From Lagopus muta (taxonomy: Eukaryota > Chordata > Aves > Galliformes > Phasianidae), in the NCBI RefSeq assembly GCF_023343835.1, contig NC_064438.1:56196578-56260577 (forward strand): a DNA stretch of 64,000 nucleotides, read 5' to 3'. Below are positions 1 through 10,460 of the stretch, one piece after another. Positions within the stretch are counted from its first letter, which is position 1. Each line of letters begins with the position of its first letter. The translations under genes and the position numbers were made by a program. Below the pieces are notes generated by a model. It saw nothing but the letters and a program-made list of their open reading frames with translations, was not told the DNA's origin and did no database searches.

Positions 1-105
1 AGTGCTTCACTACCCTTATTGTAGAAGACTTCTTTCTGATATGCAGACTAAATCTCCCCTCTTTTAACTGGAAACCATTTCCCCTTGCCCTATCAAGACA
101 TCTTA
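1..105 (-). repeat. CR1 LINE fragment
   Basis: This matches the reverse complement of the CR1 3' region (cactacc..., then aaaccatttccccttg, then cctatca). It is truncated by the window edge. Confidence 0.75.
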
Positions 106-202
106 TCTGGATGTGTTCTTCACAGACTTGATAAGGAATTCTGGAAATTCTCTGATAACTTTTAGTTTGGATAACTCAGCAGTATATAGCACCAAACAAG
201 TA

Positions 203-265
203 ATCATAGAATCACAAGGTTGGAAAGGACCTGCAAGATCATGTAGTCCAACCATCCTAATGGAG
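203..265 (-). repeat. CR1 LINE 3' end
   Basis: The characteristic start atcatagaatcac is followed by ggttggaaaggacc and agtccaacc, as in a minus-oriented CR1 terminus. It is separate from the fragment at 1-105. Confidence 0.75.
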
Positions 266-1459
266 TTTTCTCTCTATTTTTTTATTTTATTTTTTATTTT
301 TTACATAAAATTTAGGGAAGGCAGGCACACCACCTGACAAAGAGGTGAGGTTCAATTTAGAAGCCAGTATAAATTGTTTCTTTCACTGAGTTTTGACAGC
401 TTGCAACTGTAGCAGGGGCTGTGTTTTCTGTAGGCTAGTTAGAACAGGCCTAGTGGTTTCTAATCCCTCTTGGCTTTAGCACATGAAAAAATATGCAACA
501 GGTCTAACAGGGTGACATACAGAAACTTCTGCCCCTGAGCTTCCTGTTACCAGAATCCCCTGCATGACAGAGCCCACCTGATCAGGGTCTGTAGTCGCTG
601 CAGAGTAACAGAATGTGCATCTCCTGCTCTGTCACAGCTCGCTCGTGTATTGTCCATAACTGCTTAAAGGGATCCCTGGGGAGTTCTTTTGTTGTCTGAC
701 ACTGTTTCTAATGTGCTAGGTCACTCTGTGATGCTATTATTTGATTTCAGTTCAAGTCCTGCAGGAGATGAACTGATGAACCAACAGTTCACTGAGTATT
801 CCCTCTTCAGCATCTGGGCTTTTACTTGCAAAAGAATTGTCAGGCAGTCTGCAGTGTTCTGATGTTCCTATCATTACCAAAGGCAGACTGCTTTTTTTTC
901 CCCTTTACTTTGTCTCCGTTCACCTTCTCATCTGTCCCATCCTGCTGTGTATTTCTATGTGGTGAAAATGTTCATTTGGGGGCTTTTAAGTGGTGATCTG
1001 GAGGAGAAAAGCAAAATGAGTTTAGTGATAATCTGTAGGGTGTGTTAGCTTCTTACCTCCAAAGAAAGGAGACAAAAGATGGATGGATGGAAAGATAGCT
1101 TTACCTGTAAAACAGAACTACTGCTTTCTGGTTTACTGTAGTTATGCCAATGCTGTAAAAAGTAAATATAAGTATCTTATAGTTGTCTACCCCTTACTGT
1201 TAAGCATTTATTTAAAAATCATGCTTCTCTCTTTCAGACATGACTAGCTTTTCTAATTAAAAAAAAAATAAGTTTAAGAAATAAGTATAGAACTCTTAAG
1301 ATAAATCCAGTTAAAGAAGATGGATGGCTTTGCAAAAGTGTGTGCACAATTTGGAAATGCATACTTTAAAGTACAGACTGGTTCCTATGACTTGCTTGTG
1401 TGTTTAGGATTTTGTTTTTAACTGGTTCTTACATTTTACTGTACCTTTTTGTTCCAAAG

Positions 1460-1516
1460 GGCCAAATCCTTTCTCCAAAGCAGTCTCTGCAGCAGAGGTG
1501 ATTACTCCTAAGTCTG
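1460..1516 (+). CDS. WDHD1: WDHD1 coding exon (57 nt)
   Basis: It encodes PNPFSKAVSAAEVITPKS plus partial codons at both ends. The acceptor AG is at 1458-1459 after a T-rich tract, and the donor gtgagt starts at 1517. It begins with two bases of a split codon, so at least one WDHD1 exon lies upstream of the window. Confidence 0.88.
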
Positions 1517-4500
1517 GTGAGTAAATCTCCATTTATTCCACTGTAAGAACTTTGCCGTGCCTCACCACCTCCGTGCCTGATTTTATTTTCTGTCCTCTCA
1601 TTGCTACTACAATACAGTGCCTAAAAGTGCTGTCAAGGAGTAAATTATGCTGATTGTTATGTTCACGTTTTCAAGAGGTTCCTTATTCCTGTTGATGTCA
1701 TCTTTACCTAATGATGCTCTTCAACACCACGCTGATAACCTTGCTTGTGCCAAGTGCTGAATCACTTGTCTGCCTGGCTGTGTCCTAAAGGTGTTCTTTC
1801 AGACAGGGAAAAATTAGAACAATAATCATTTGATTTGTCTTCATAATTACAGATATGTGCCTTGATTGCACTCACAGAGCAGAGTTAGTAACCCTGCCAT
1901 AGGACTGTTAGTCTGGTTTAACAGGCAGGGCAGAATACAGTCCTGCATTCTTTCTTGCTTCTTCCCTCCTGCCATCCTCCAGCAAGAAGAATAGGAATGG
2001 AAATGGAGGAAATAATGGGTGTTCCTATGGATTTGTACTTGTAGGTCCAGTGTGGCTTTTCTGATGACTAATAGCTGAGGATGTATAGTATGACCTTCAT
2101 GCAGTTAACAAAGTGCTTTTCTTTTTAGCCAAATGCTTTCAAGCTAAAGGGAACTTCTTTGCTTTGGTGTGGGATAATGAATGCCTCTGATCCAGTCATC
2201 ATCTTTAATTTTCAACTAACAGAGGCTGAAACATGAAAAATGAGTGTTAGCCATGTTTTTTGCAAACGAGGCTAATGATCTTTCATCTACATACCTACAG
2301 TGTGCGTGTTGTGTGCGCATGCATTTTTACATTCTTCTTTTTCTTTCCTATTAAATAGCTGTAATTGCATCAAGCAGCCAAGGACGAGTGAATCCCTTCA
2401 AGGTAAGAATCTTGAACAGTCTGGTTTGATTGTGGCGCTCTGAAAATCACAGCAGATGATGATATCTAAATAAACAGTACAACTACGATGGAAATCTTGG
2501 AGGGACAGAGGATAAAGGATGTGTCTGTTTGTTTGTTTTGCTAGGTCTCATCCAGCAAAAAGGACCCTTTGGTCCCCTCAGCAAATGTTCTAGACACTAT
2601 GAGCAAATACTCAAAGAAAATTTCTAGCAGTCGAGCTGTAAACAAGCAGAGCCCTCCAGTTATAAAGCCTCTGATTCCTAAGCCAAAGTCCAAGCAGGTA
2701 ATGCTTCTGGTCTTTTCATGTTGTTTCAATAAGCAAAAAACAGTCAATTGAGTTTCACCAGCTTTCATCAAGTGTGAAACCTGTTGATTCAGTAAATTGT
2801 TGTAGATGGCAGTGTTCTTTTAACCATAATGCAGAAATTGATGCAAACACAGAACAGGAATAAGAAAGTGTTTCTTCATTTGCACAAATTATATTCTGCA
2901 GTGAATCTCATGCTTTTATTTTAAATAATGTGAAGTAAATGCTGTGCTGAAGTTGAGCAGTTTATGTAACATTCTTTGGATTAGTTGTTCCGTTCATGGA
3001 AATGATTGCTATGCCTTTAGGAAAAGCTTTTTGTTAGGCTCTATGATGTGCCTTGTTTGAGGGTGGCACTGCTGCATTTTTTCATTCACCTTCTTTTTTT
3101 AATGCACCAACTTCTGCAGGCTTCAGCAGCGTCCTTCTTCCAGGTACGCACAGCCAGCTGCAGTGAAAAAAGAGTGGGAGAAAGAGAAGAAAAAGCAGGA
3201 AATGAGCCCCCTGTGGTCCAAGTCACTGCACAGGACAACACAGAAAACAAAAGGTGAGTGAACACTTGCTGCTCAGTGCCATGGTCTGATCTTGATAGAA
3301 CAGCAAGTCCACAAACTGCTTGTTTCTGAAGACACAGGGCTAGCCAAGGTGGCTTAATATCAAGGTTGAAGTTTTAGCTCACAAGTTGTCACATTTGGGA
3401 GTTTTCTTCAGAAGAACAGCAAACTGGTGCTTACATTGTGGCAGTTTGATAACATGCTTATTGCATTCACAGTGGCAGAGCAGAGAAAGTTCTTGTTTAT
3501 TTGATCTTTCCAGTTATGCATGGCAGCTTTATTCAAAGTGTAAGTTTTGCATCAGCCTGAAACAAATCCATAGAGTGTGTGCATGAATGTGTGGATGAAT
3601 AATAAACAAACAGTGTGTAATGCACAGTGTGTCGTTTCAGGGCTGTAAGCAACAATTTTTGCCTTGATGATTTTGAAACTGATAATAACCTTTGAAAGAT
3701 AAGCCATGCTGCTGTACTGTTTCCAAATACAGGGAAAGCTTAGCATTAAAACATGCCTAGGCAGATTCAGAGATCTGAAAGCTAAACGTTGTATGTGGAT
3801 GTGTAAATGGTTAATTTTAATATGGGTGCTGCTGGTTTGCTTTGTGCTGTGTATTTTTGTTTTACAATTTTATTCATACACTTTCTAAGGAAAAACAGAA
3901 AGCCAAAAACTGGCATCACTGAAGCAATATATCTCTTTCTAGCTAACACTCTTAATACATGTTATTCCTCTGCAGCAGATGTATTTTCCACAATCCCAGT
4001 CCTCATGAAACTTGCATTATTATAATGACTTTTCATTTAGACTTCATTTAGCTGAGGAAGTCAAATGTAATTATTATTCATTTGGACTACTATTCTTTTC
4101 ATTGGCCTTAACAGATAAGGTTCTAAAGCATGGGACAAAGAGGACTGTGAAAAGGATTAGCTGAAACTGCTAAAATGTGCTCTGCTTTTAGGCTGAGGAG
4201 ACCTTGTCAGAAAGGAAGAGAACCATTATGCTTTATCATTCTGAACCTGAAATGTTCATCTCCACATCTATCACAGAATTAATAAACACACTTGGATTAG
4301 CCTTGCCTTGTCAGCATGTTCTGTTAGCATACAGCAAGAGGAGAAAGTGAGCTGCTGACTATATGTGCTGTTGCTTTTGAGAACAAAAAACCCTCTCAAG
4401 TGCTGTTTAGAAATGTTATTTTGGGGCATATGGTTTTCTTGTAACCTTCATTAGCTGACATTCTTTCTGTGCTTGTTTAAGACCAAAGACAGGTTTCCAG

Positions 4501-5415
4501 ATGTGGCTAGAAGAGAACAGAGCAAACATTTTAACAGATAATCCTGGTCTGAATGAATCAGAAGTAATAAAAGAAGGCATGAGTCGGTTTAGGATTCTGT
4601 CAACAGAAGAAAGAATGGTAAGAAATGTTCTCTCATTTATTTTTATTTTAGATTTCTTTCTTCCCCCACCAATTTCTTTGATTATTTCCAGTTAGCACTT
4701 TTTTTCCTTTATATTCCACTGTTGTCCCTCCTCAGGAACTTCAGTTTTGAATTGGACCATGATCTAAAACGTACACTTTGTGAAAATATTGCCTGTGTTG
4801 ATGTCTTACTAATAAACAAAACAGAAAGCTGCTTTCCCAAAATGGGGCATCTGGGAGAAATGTAATCAATGAAGAAATAACAAGTGAGAAGGGAAGGAGT
4901 TAAAAGTGATACAGTGAGACTTAATTCATTGGGGCTTGGTTCTAAAGCCTTTTGGCTTTCTTATGTGTCCAGAAAGACCATTAAAGCCTTCGGTTTCATT
5001 TGCAGGCTCAAAGGAATTGTACTTTTGAAGGTGAATGCTGTTACAAAAGAAAAGTGAGGACATTTTACTCAACTTGATTAGCAGCCTCCCTTAGTTCTTA
5101 AGAGGAATTACTCCATTGCTCCCTTACAGTCAGAGAAAGAGGGCATGTAAAATAATGCAGTGAATTCTGTGGCCTGCTGTGTCCTTTTCTACTTAACATG
5201 TGCTTTCTTCACAGGTGTGGACTGAGAAAGCAAAAGGTGGAGCAGGAAATGATTTCACAGAAGATAAAAAACGGAAGCGTCCCACAGCTGCTGAAGATGA
5301 GGCGAAAAAGAATGAGGAGCAAAAATCAGAGGAGTCAAATGTATCCAAAAAGAAGAAGCCTTTAGATCAATCAACCAACGTCAGACTGTCATCTTTTGCA
5401 TTCAAGCAGACCTAA
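1460..5415 (+). CDS. WDHD1: WDHD1 (And-1/Ctf4), C-terminal part, six exons
   Basis: WDHD1 is a nuclear replisome adaptor that links the CMG helicase to DNA polymerase alpha and other partners (family knowledge). Coding segments in the window are 1460-1516, 2359-2402, 2545-2697, 3120-3253, 4482-4617 and 5215-5415. All are bounded by AG and GT and their phases join without a stop, giving 241 residues, of which the first is shared with an upstream exon. From residue about 130 an HMG-box-like segment can be read (KTGFQMWLEEN, then VIKEGMSRF, then STEERMVW). It is followed by a basic KKRKR cluster, an acidic/lysine-rich tail, and a C-terminal FAFKQT that closely resembles the mammalian end. The WD40 repeats and SepB-like domain of the roughly 1,100-residue protein lie left of the window. 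It is transcribed in the same direction as GCH1. Confidence 0.95.
2359..2402 (+). CDS. WDHD1: WDHD1 coding exon (44 nt)
   Basis: The acceptor ends ttaaatag and the donor is gtaaga at 2403. With the last base of the preceding exon it encodes AVIASSSQGRVNPFK. It is too short to show as an ORF but keeps frame between its neighbours. Confidence 0.88.
2545..2697 (+). CDS. WDHD1: WDHD1 coding exon (153 nt)
   Basis: Its 51 whole codons read VSSSKKDPLVP..., then LDTMSKYSKKISSS, and end ...KPKSKQ. It is a Ser/Lys-rich linker ahead of the HMG box. The acceptor is ttttgctag and the donor gtaatg. Confidence 0.92.
3120..3253 (+). CDS. WDHD1: WDHD1 coding exon (134 nt)
   Basis: It encodes ASAASFFQVRTASCSEKR... 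and ends ...QDNTENK plus two bases of an arginine codon. The acceptor is cttctgcag and the donor gtgagt. The ASAAS-FQ start matches my memory of the mammalian protein, and the middle is a poorly conserved charged linker. Confidence 0.92.
4482..4617 (+). CDS. WDHD1: WDHD1 HMG-box exon (136 nt)
   Basis: It encodes the first two-thirds of the C-terminal HMG box: PKTGFQMWLEENRANIL, then DNPGLNESEVIKEGMSRF, then RILSTEERM. The acceptor is cttgtttaag, with a weak pyrimidine tract, and the donor gtaaga. The HMG box is the DNA-binding module of vertebrate And-1 (family knowledge). Confidence 0.95.
5215..5415 (+). CDS. WDHD1: WDHD1 terminal coding exon and stop
   Basis: It completes the HMG box (VWTEKAKGG) and adds a basic KKRKRP motif (likely nuclear localisation signal), an acidic/Lys-rich stretch and the C-terminal SSFAFKQT. 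The stop TAA is at 5413-5415. The acceptor is ttcttcacag. Confidence 0.95.
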   Translation: MWTEKAKGGAGNDFTEDKKRKRPTAAEDEAKKNEEQKSEESNVSKKKKPLDQSTNVRLSSFAFKQT

Positions 5416-6155
5416 ATAATACCAGCAGAGCTGGTACCTCCTCAGCATCTGCTTTCTCAGTGCAGTTATGCAGTGTTTTCAGAAATGTGCTGCTGCACCC
5501 AAAGAGCACTAACAAAAAAGGAGTGCCTTGCTCCAAATGTTTTTAGAAAGTATTTTGTGATGGACTCTTTAGAGAAATGTTGAATCCATTCATCAGGTCT
5601 CTTTGCAAGTTGCTAGTGTAAAGACAGACAGAAGAACTAATGGACCTGTTACCTAGAAGTGCAGTGCCACAGTTTTGTGCAGCCATGTGTCTGCACGCTC
5701 ATAATATTTGGTGCTAAATATGGGTGAGTTGTTTTGGGGAGCATATGCTATGTACAAAACTGTCCTGTGGTTTTAGAGCCGTGGCTTCTCTGCCATTCCT
5801 TCTGCCTGCTGCAAACACTTGTAAGAGAAGGACAGTGCAAGGAATGAGAAGGAGAGGAAGATGATGACTTAACATCTTGATGGTCAGCTGCAGTGTCAGC
5901 ATGTGAGGCAGTCACTGAGAAGCCTGACCCAGGCTGGGACAGCAAACCAGGGCAGGTAGGACCGAAGCTGAATTAGGAGTGTTAGGTGTGCAAAAACGAG
6001 CCATGCCAGACTGTGCCAATGTGCTTTCCCTGTCTGTACTTCAGTGCTCAGAAACTGTGTGCATTGTTCCACGTGTTTGTTTTTAAAATGAAATGGGATT
6101 GTTCCTTTCCTTTACAGTTTTTGTAATTAAACAGACCTTAAGGCAGTCATATTTA
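5416..6155 (+). other. WDHD1: WDHD1 3'UTR
   Basis: About 0.74 kb between the stop codon and a likely cleavage site 15-30 nt after the ATTAAA at 6126. ORFs on either strand here have no recognisable product. Longer alternative 3' ends cannot be excluded. Confidence 0.65.
6126..6131 (+). terminator. WDHD1: WDHD1 poly(A) signal ATTAAA
   Basis: This is the common ATTAAA variant of the hexamer, preceded by a T-rich stretch and followed within 45 nt by a GT/G-rich segment (tctgtgggga). It is the first convincing signal after the stop codon. Confidence 0.6.
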
Positions 6156-9100
6156 CCCTTCTGTGGGGAAGAGGCAATGTGTCTAGTAGATACATTTGAA
6201 AGAAATTCAAGTTTCAGAACTTTTTTTTTTTTGAGATAAACCAATTTAACATAACAGCATCCTGTTGGTTTTTTTTTTTCTGGCTTTACGAATCTTTTTA
6301 TTCTTCATTTCTCTTCATTTTATTACTGAAAAGCCAAATGATTCTCCATTGGGAAGACATTTTTAACATTAAAATCTGTAGGTTGAAGATCCAGAGTGAT
6401 TTTTGTACACTGCAGAGGTGTTCTGCAAAGAAAAACCCCTCCTGTTTTCCCTGTACTTAGAAAATAGAAGGGTGATGATGTCAGCTGGGATGGTAAACAC
6501 ATAGGGAACAATCTTAAGACCCGTTAATTTAAATCCCTTTTTTAGATCCACTGTTCTTGTAATTGTTTCTCATGTTATGGTTCAGTGCTGACAGTAAGAA
6601 AGAATTAATGTAAGTGTACTTACACAGAGGGACTGCATTGACACAGCAGAAAATCCAGAAGAGTAGTGGGATATTCCAACAGTTGTCTGCATACTTTGAG
6701 AAGAAATGATGGTATTGATGGCTGTACAGGATGAGTGTTTTAGGCAGCAAGGCATATTTCAGCATTTGGGTTTACTGAAGAACAACAGGATAGCAGTGGT
6801 AAGAAAAACATCCTGATAGAAAATCACTGTGGGCTTAGTGAACTGTGTAATGTTGTTTTTCTGCTGGACTGGGTAATTGTGATGACAGTTTAGAGTCCTC
6901 ATCATGGTCCTGGGAGATGGGGTGAGTGGGAATGGACAACGTTTCTTTTTTTCTTCGTATTCAAACTGAGCTACCTGCCCAGTGTCCTTTTATGCAGGCC
7001 AAAATACAAGAAGAAATTAAGTCTCCAGGGCTCCCTCATGAAGGCTGCATCGTGTACTTGTGCAATGCATTGATATCTTGGGCTCATGACATTGAAGTCC
7101 TTTGCAGGCTCAAAAGGTGAACTGAAAAATCAGGTAGATAAGAAAAGAGTCTGGAACTGGCTTAGAAATGTACTCTGTGTCCCAAATTATGATAGGAAAA
7201 CAAAACAAAACATTTTAATGACTAAGATGGAAATCCCTCTTTGAGAAGCAGAATGTTCAGATTGGATGACTGTGGGAATATCTGGGCACGTGTCAGTGAA
7301 TTATTTCTATCTTATTCCTCCTGAGCAGGATGCTGACTGGTAGCTTCTGATGCAGTGGCATTGTTTTGGAGGGAAAAAGAGTGCTGCTGATGAAAGAGAA
7401 ACAGAACCAAGCTGGTCTGTAGATCCAGCTGTTGGGTCTCTGTTTGCTGTGTCACATCTTCAAATTGCACAAATCCAGCACAGTTCCTGCTCTGCAATGG
7501 AAGCAGGTAGGTACAGCTGGTCCCACGAAGCATCCAAAGTCCTTTTGGCTCCTGTAGGAGGGAGGAAACATCCAAAGTAAACTTGCAGAAAAGTTTTCTG
7601 GCTGGTTTCAGAGAGCTGGATCTTTGCAATCGCGTGGCTCTTCTGAACAAACATGCCAAAGGTCTGTTTTGAGGGAGACTCCTGGATTTAGTGGATGAAT
7701 TCATGGAAATAACTGAGAGGACGTCAGATTCCATTTGCAAGTCCCCAGTTCCTGTTTGCTTTTCTCCTGGCTTAATTTTTGTTTTATATTTTTTGTGGGT
7801 TTCATCAGACCCAATGTCCACAGCCTGGGGGCCACAGTCTGAATCTCACTGCTATGCACGGGGCTGGAAAGCAGCAGCAGAACTGCTTTCTACATTACAG
7901 CTGGGATCTCAGAGGTAGGGGGCTGGAGGTGGTGGTGTGTCCTTGCAGTCCTCCACTTTGCAAAATGGTGGAGAGGTGCAAAAAGGAACAGCATTTTAGC
8001 CCTGGCATTTAATTAAGCCTTAACTAAGCACTGCTGCTGGCCCCAGCACCAAAATTAGCAGCCAGCAGCAGCACCTGCCTTGCTTCCAGACCCCAGCTCT
8101 TTTATCAGAGCTGCACTCTGCTCCATTGCCCAGCTGCAGGCAGAGCTGCAAATAACCTCCCAGTGCCAGGAGGCTTCCACCTGGCTGGGCAGTGCCAAGC
8201 AGAGCTGGGTGTTCACAGAACGGTGAACTCAAACCCACCAGAAAACATGGAATGGATCTTTAAGGAAAACTTAAAACCTGACTAGCTGTTTTTCTTTCAT
8301 AATAGGACTTAATTCCCAGCTGTGGGGCTCTGTGCTCACCCCAAGCCTGCAGTGCAGCAATGGAAAGCACTGCTGCATCTCAGCCTGCTCCCCTGCTACT
8401 GTCACAGCTCCTTTCCACATCCCGGGAGCACAAAGCATCTCCTCTCCCTCACTCTACTTCTGACTGCTGCATTCTTCCATTTCATCATGTTATTTGACCT
8501 TAAAGACAATCCCCATGCCAAAACCTGCTGTCTTGTTTTGCACGTGAGGTATTCTGTTGTACATCAACAGATCAAGTTGTGCAACACGTCCAGCCTTGCA
8601 AGACAGATACAACTGCCAAAAACCAGCAAAAAAGACTCATAGCAGAGGGTGCAGCCTGCTGGCCTTTCAAAGCAGTGAGCATCCACCTGAGCTCTGCAGC
8701 TGGAGAGCGTGGCAAGCCCTTTATCTCTGGAGAAGATCTATAAATGGACGACTTGGCGTGCTGGAGCATTGCAGACCTGTTTGATTTCAGAGGGAGTGCC
8801 AGGCTCACAGGAAGCCAGACATTTATTCTGAGAAAAGAACACTTGTACTGTAAAGCAATAAGGTTTGTGTTCACCTCCCAAAGAGTATTTTCTTTGGCTT
8901 TCCAAGCTTTGTAATATAATTCTGCTGCAAAGGAAAACAATGGCCCAACTCATTCGTTTACTTAGAGGCAGGCACCACGCTGATCTTTACCTGGGCTGTG
9001 AAGAGCCACTTGACGCAGGACTTGAGTGGACACAAATGGTCAGGAAATGGGGGTGAACAATTTCAAGTGCTGCGTTGCCAGAGAGCAGCCTGCTCTGCGA

Positions 9101-9934
9101 ATGGCTTTATTGATCCTGGGCTAATAATGCTGGGAAGCAATGGAGTGGGGAGATGCATGGGCACAGCGAGCTCCACTGGTGAAGCTGAAGCCATCTGTGG
9201 TTCAGAATTGGGATGGAGAGCTCTGCAGGGCTGTGCTGGGGCTACGCTCTGACTCAATGCTAATGGTGCTATTGATCTGCATTGCTCTCCTGCCTGAGCT
9301 CTTAGCAAGACATCAGGCTGACACAAATCGTTGCGGATGGGTTGAGGAGGAGGAATTTGTCAGCTCAGACTTTAAGTGCTGAGTTCAGTGCCCAGTGCTC
9401 CTACTTGAGTCAATGGCAGAAAAAATACAGCATGTGATTTAATTCTGCAATTTAATGGCTGTCAGTGCAGAAATTGCATTTAAGAAATGCTTTTTAGATG
9501 GCTTCACTTGACTCAGAGAATACTGCCCAGGTCCTTCCTCAGCCATTCTGGCACAGCAGTGGTTCCCTTGAGGAGTTCTTAGTGGTCGTCGTTGCCCAGT
9601 GGGCACTGGGGTTAATTAATAGAGAATTGTTCATACAATCTTGGCCCGAGGAGTACCGAGGAACATAGGCACCTTTGGAAACTCCTTTGGTTCCAACGAC
9701 TAAACCCAGCAGCACATCCCCATTGAATGCAGGGCTGCAGGTGGGAGCACAGAAACACCAGCGTACGGAATTATCCCATATGATGGGAACATACTGATGA
9801 ATGTGTAATTGCACGTGGAACAAATGACGTATTTCCATCACGGAAAAGCGCTGTTTGACATATCCCAAGACCCCCTGAAGGCAGCAGCCAGTCGTTTTCC
9901 CCTTTCCCCCCATCCCTGCTTTTGCAGCTCCGTG
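6156..9934. other. WDHD1-GCH1 intergenic region
   Basis: About 3.8 kb with no supportable gene or recognisable repeat. The longest ORF (7312-7821, minus, 169 codons) has no domain or neighbouring splice structure. The last 150 bp hold an E-box and a CRE-like site upstream of the GCH1 promoter. Confidence 0.6.
9812..9831 (+). promoter_or_regulatory. GCH1: Upstream E-box (CACGTG) and CRE-like site (TGACGTA)
   Basis: CACGTG is at 9812-9817 and TGACGTA at 9825-9831, about 250 bp upstream of the inferred transcription start. Both are just outside the CpG island. A role in GCH1 regulation is inference from the motifs alone. Confidence 0.35.
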
Positions 9935-10004
9935 CTCCCCACGGCCGGTTTGCGGGTGGTTCGGCCCCCGCCTCGAACCCGGATCCCGGCGGCTGGCTGA
10001 GCGG

Positions 10005-10012
10005 TGACGTAA
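10005..10012 (+). promoter_or_regulatory. GCH1: GCH1 proximal cAMP-response element (TGACGTAA)
   Basis: This is a near-consensus CRE about 70 bp upstream of the inferred start site and 12 bp before the CCAAT box. Mammalian GCH1 proximal promoters are known to use a CRE together with a CCAAT box for cAMP induction, so the pairing suggests a conserved control element. Confidence 0.75.
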
Positions 10013-10024
10013 GAGCGGCGCCAG

Positions 10025-10029
10025 CCAAT
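10025..10029 (+). promoter_or_regulatory. GCH1: GCH1 CCAAT box
   Basis: CCAAT lies in the context agccaatggg, between the CRE and the TATA box, at the spacing expected for NF-Y. Confidence 0.75.
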
Positions 10030-10046
10030 GGGAGCGGCGCGGGCGG

Positions 10047-10052
10047 TATAAA
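10047..10052 (+). promoter_or_regulatory. GCH1: GCH1 TATA box (TATAAA)
   Basis: TATAAA is embedded in a GC-rich context with GC boxes (GGGCGG) at 10041-10046 and 10073-10078. It predicts transcription starting near 10,077, giving a 5'UTR of about 80 nt with no upstream ATG. Confidence 0.8.
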
Positions 10053-10159
10053 GCGGGCCGCTGCGCTCAGTCGGGCGGGAGCGTGGTGGGGTTGAGGGAG
10101 GGCAGCGCGGGACCGGGGTTTGTGTAGCGCTCTCGGTCGGGCCGGCTCTGCCGGCGCCT

Positions 10160-10460
10160 ATGGCGGCGGCACGGAGCTGCAACGGGTACGCACGGCGGGA
10201 AGGACCGCCATCCCCCACGCTGGGCACGGAGAAGCCGCGCGTGTCCGCCGCTAGCGGCGGCAGCGGGGACGGATGGCGGGGCGAGCGGCCCCGCAGCGAG
10301 GAGGACAACGAGCTGAGCCTGCCCAGCCTGGCGGCCGCCTACACCACCATCCTGAGGGCGCTGGGCGAGGATCCCGAGCGGCAGGGGCTACTGAAGACTC
10401 CCTGGAGGGCGGCCACCGCCATGCAGTTCTTCACCAAGGGCTACCAGGAGACCATCGCGG
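10160..10460 (+). CDS. GCH1: GCH1 exon 1, coding part (301 nt)
   Basis: It encodes [15 protein letters not shown]..., a disordered Gly/Ser/Arg-rich N terminus. The start of the conserved fold follows ([20 protein letters not shown], then [19 protein letters not shown]). It ends with the first base of an Asp codon before the donor gtaggc at 10461. Confidence 0.97.

Larger units (their letters stand above)
1..1459 (+). other. WDHD1: WDHD1 intron (partial) at left edge
   Basis: This is non-coding sequence upstream of the first visible WDHD1 exon. It contains two minus-oriented CR1 fragments (1-105 and 203-265). I saw no additional exon with sound splice sites. Confidence 0.7.
1517..5214 (+). 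other. WDHD1: WDHD1 introns between the visible exons
   Basis: The introns are 1517-2358, 2403-2544, 2698-3119, 3254-4481 and 4618-5214. They are AT-rich, with no CR1 element and no other feature I can support. Confidence 0.8.

Noticed and set aside
7312..7821. 169-codon minus-strand ORF between WDHD1 and GCH1
   Set aside because: No recognisable domain, no promoter or splice context, mixed composition, and overlapped by several ORFs in other frames. Chance is the simplest explanation.
9838..10308. 156-codon minus-strand ORF across the GCH1 promoter and exon 1
   Set aside because: It is Arg/Pro/Gly-rich as expected for antisense reading of a CpG island, and it overlaps the promoter elements and the true coding exon.
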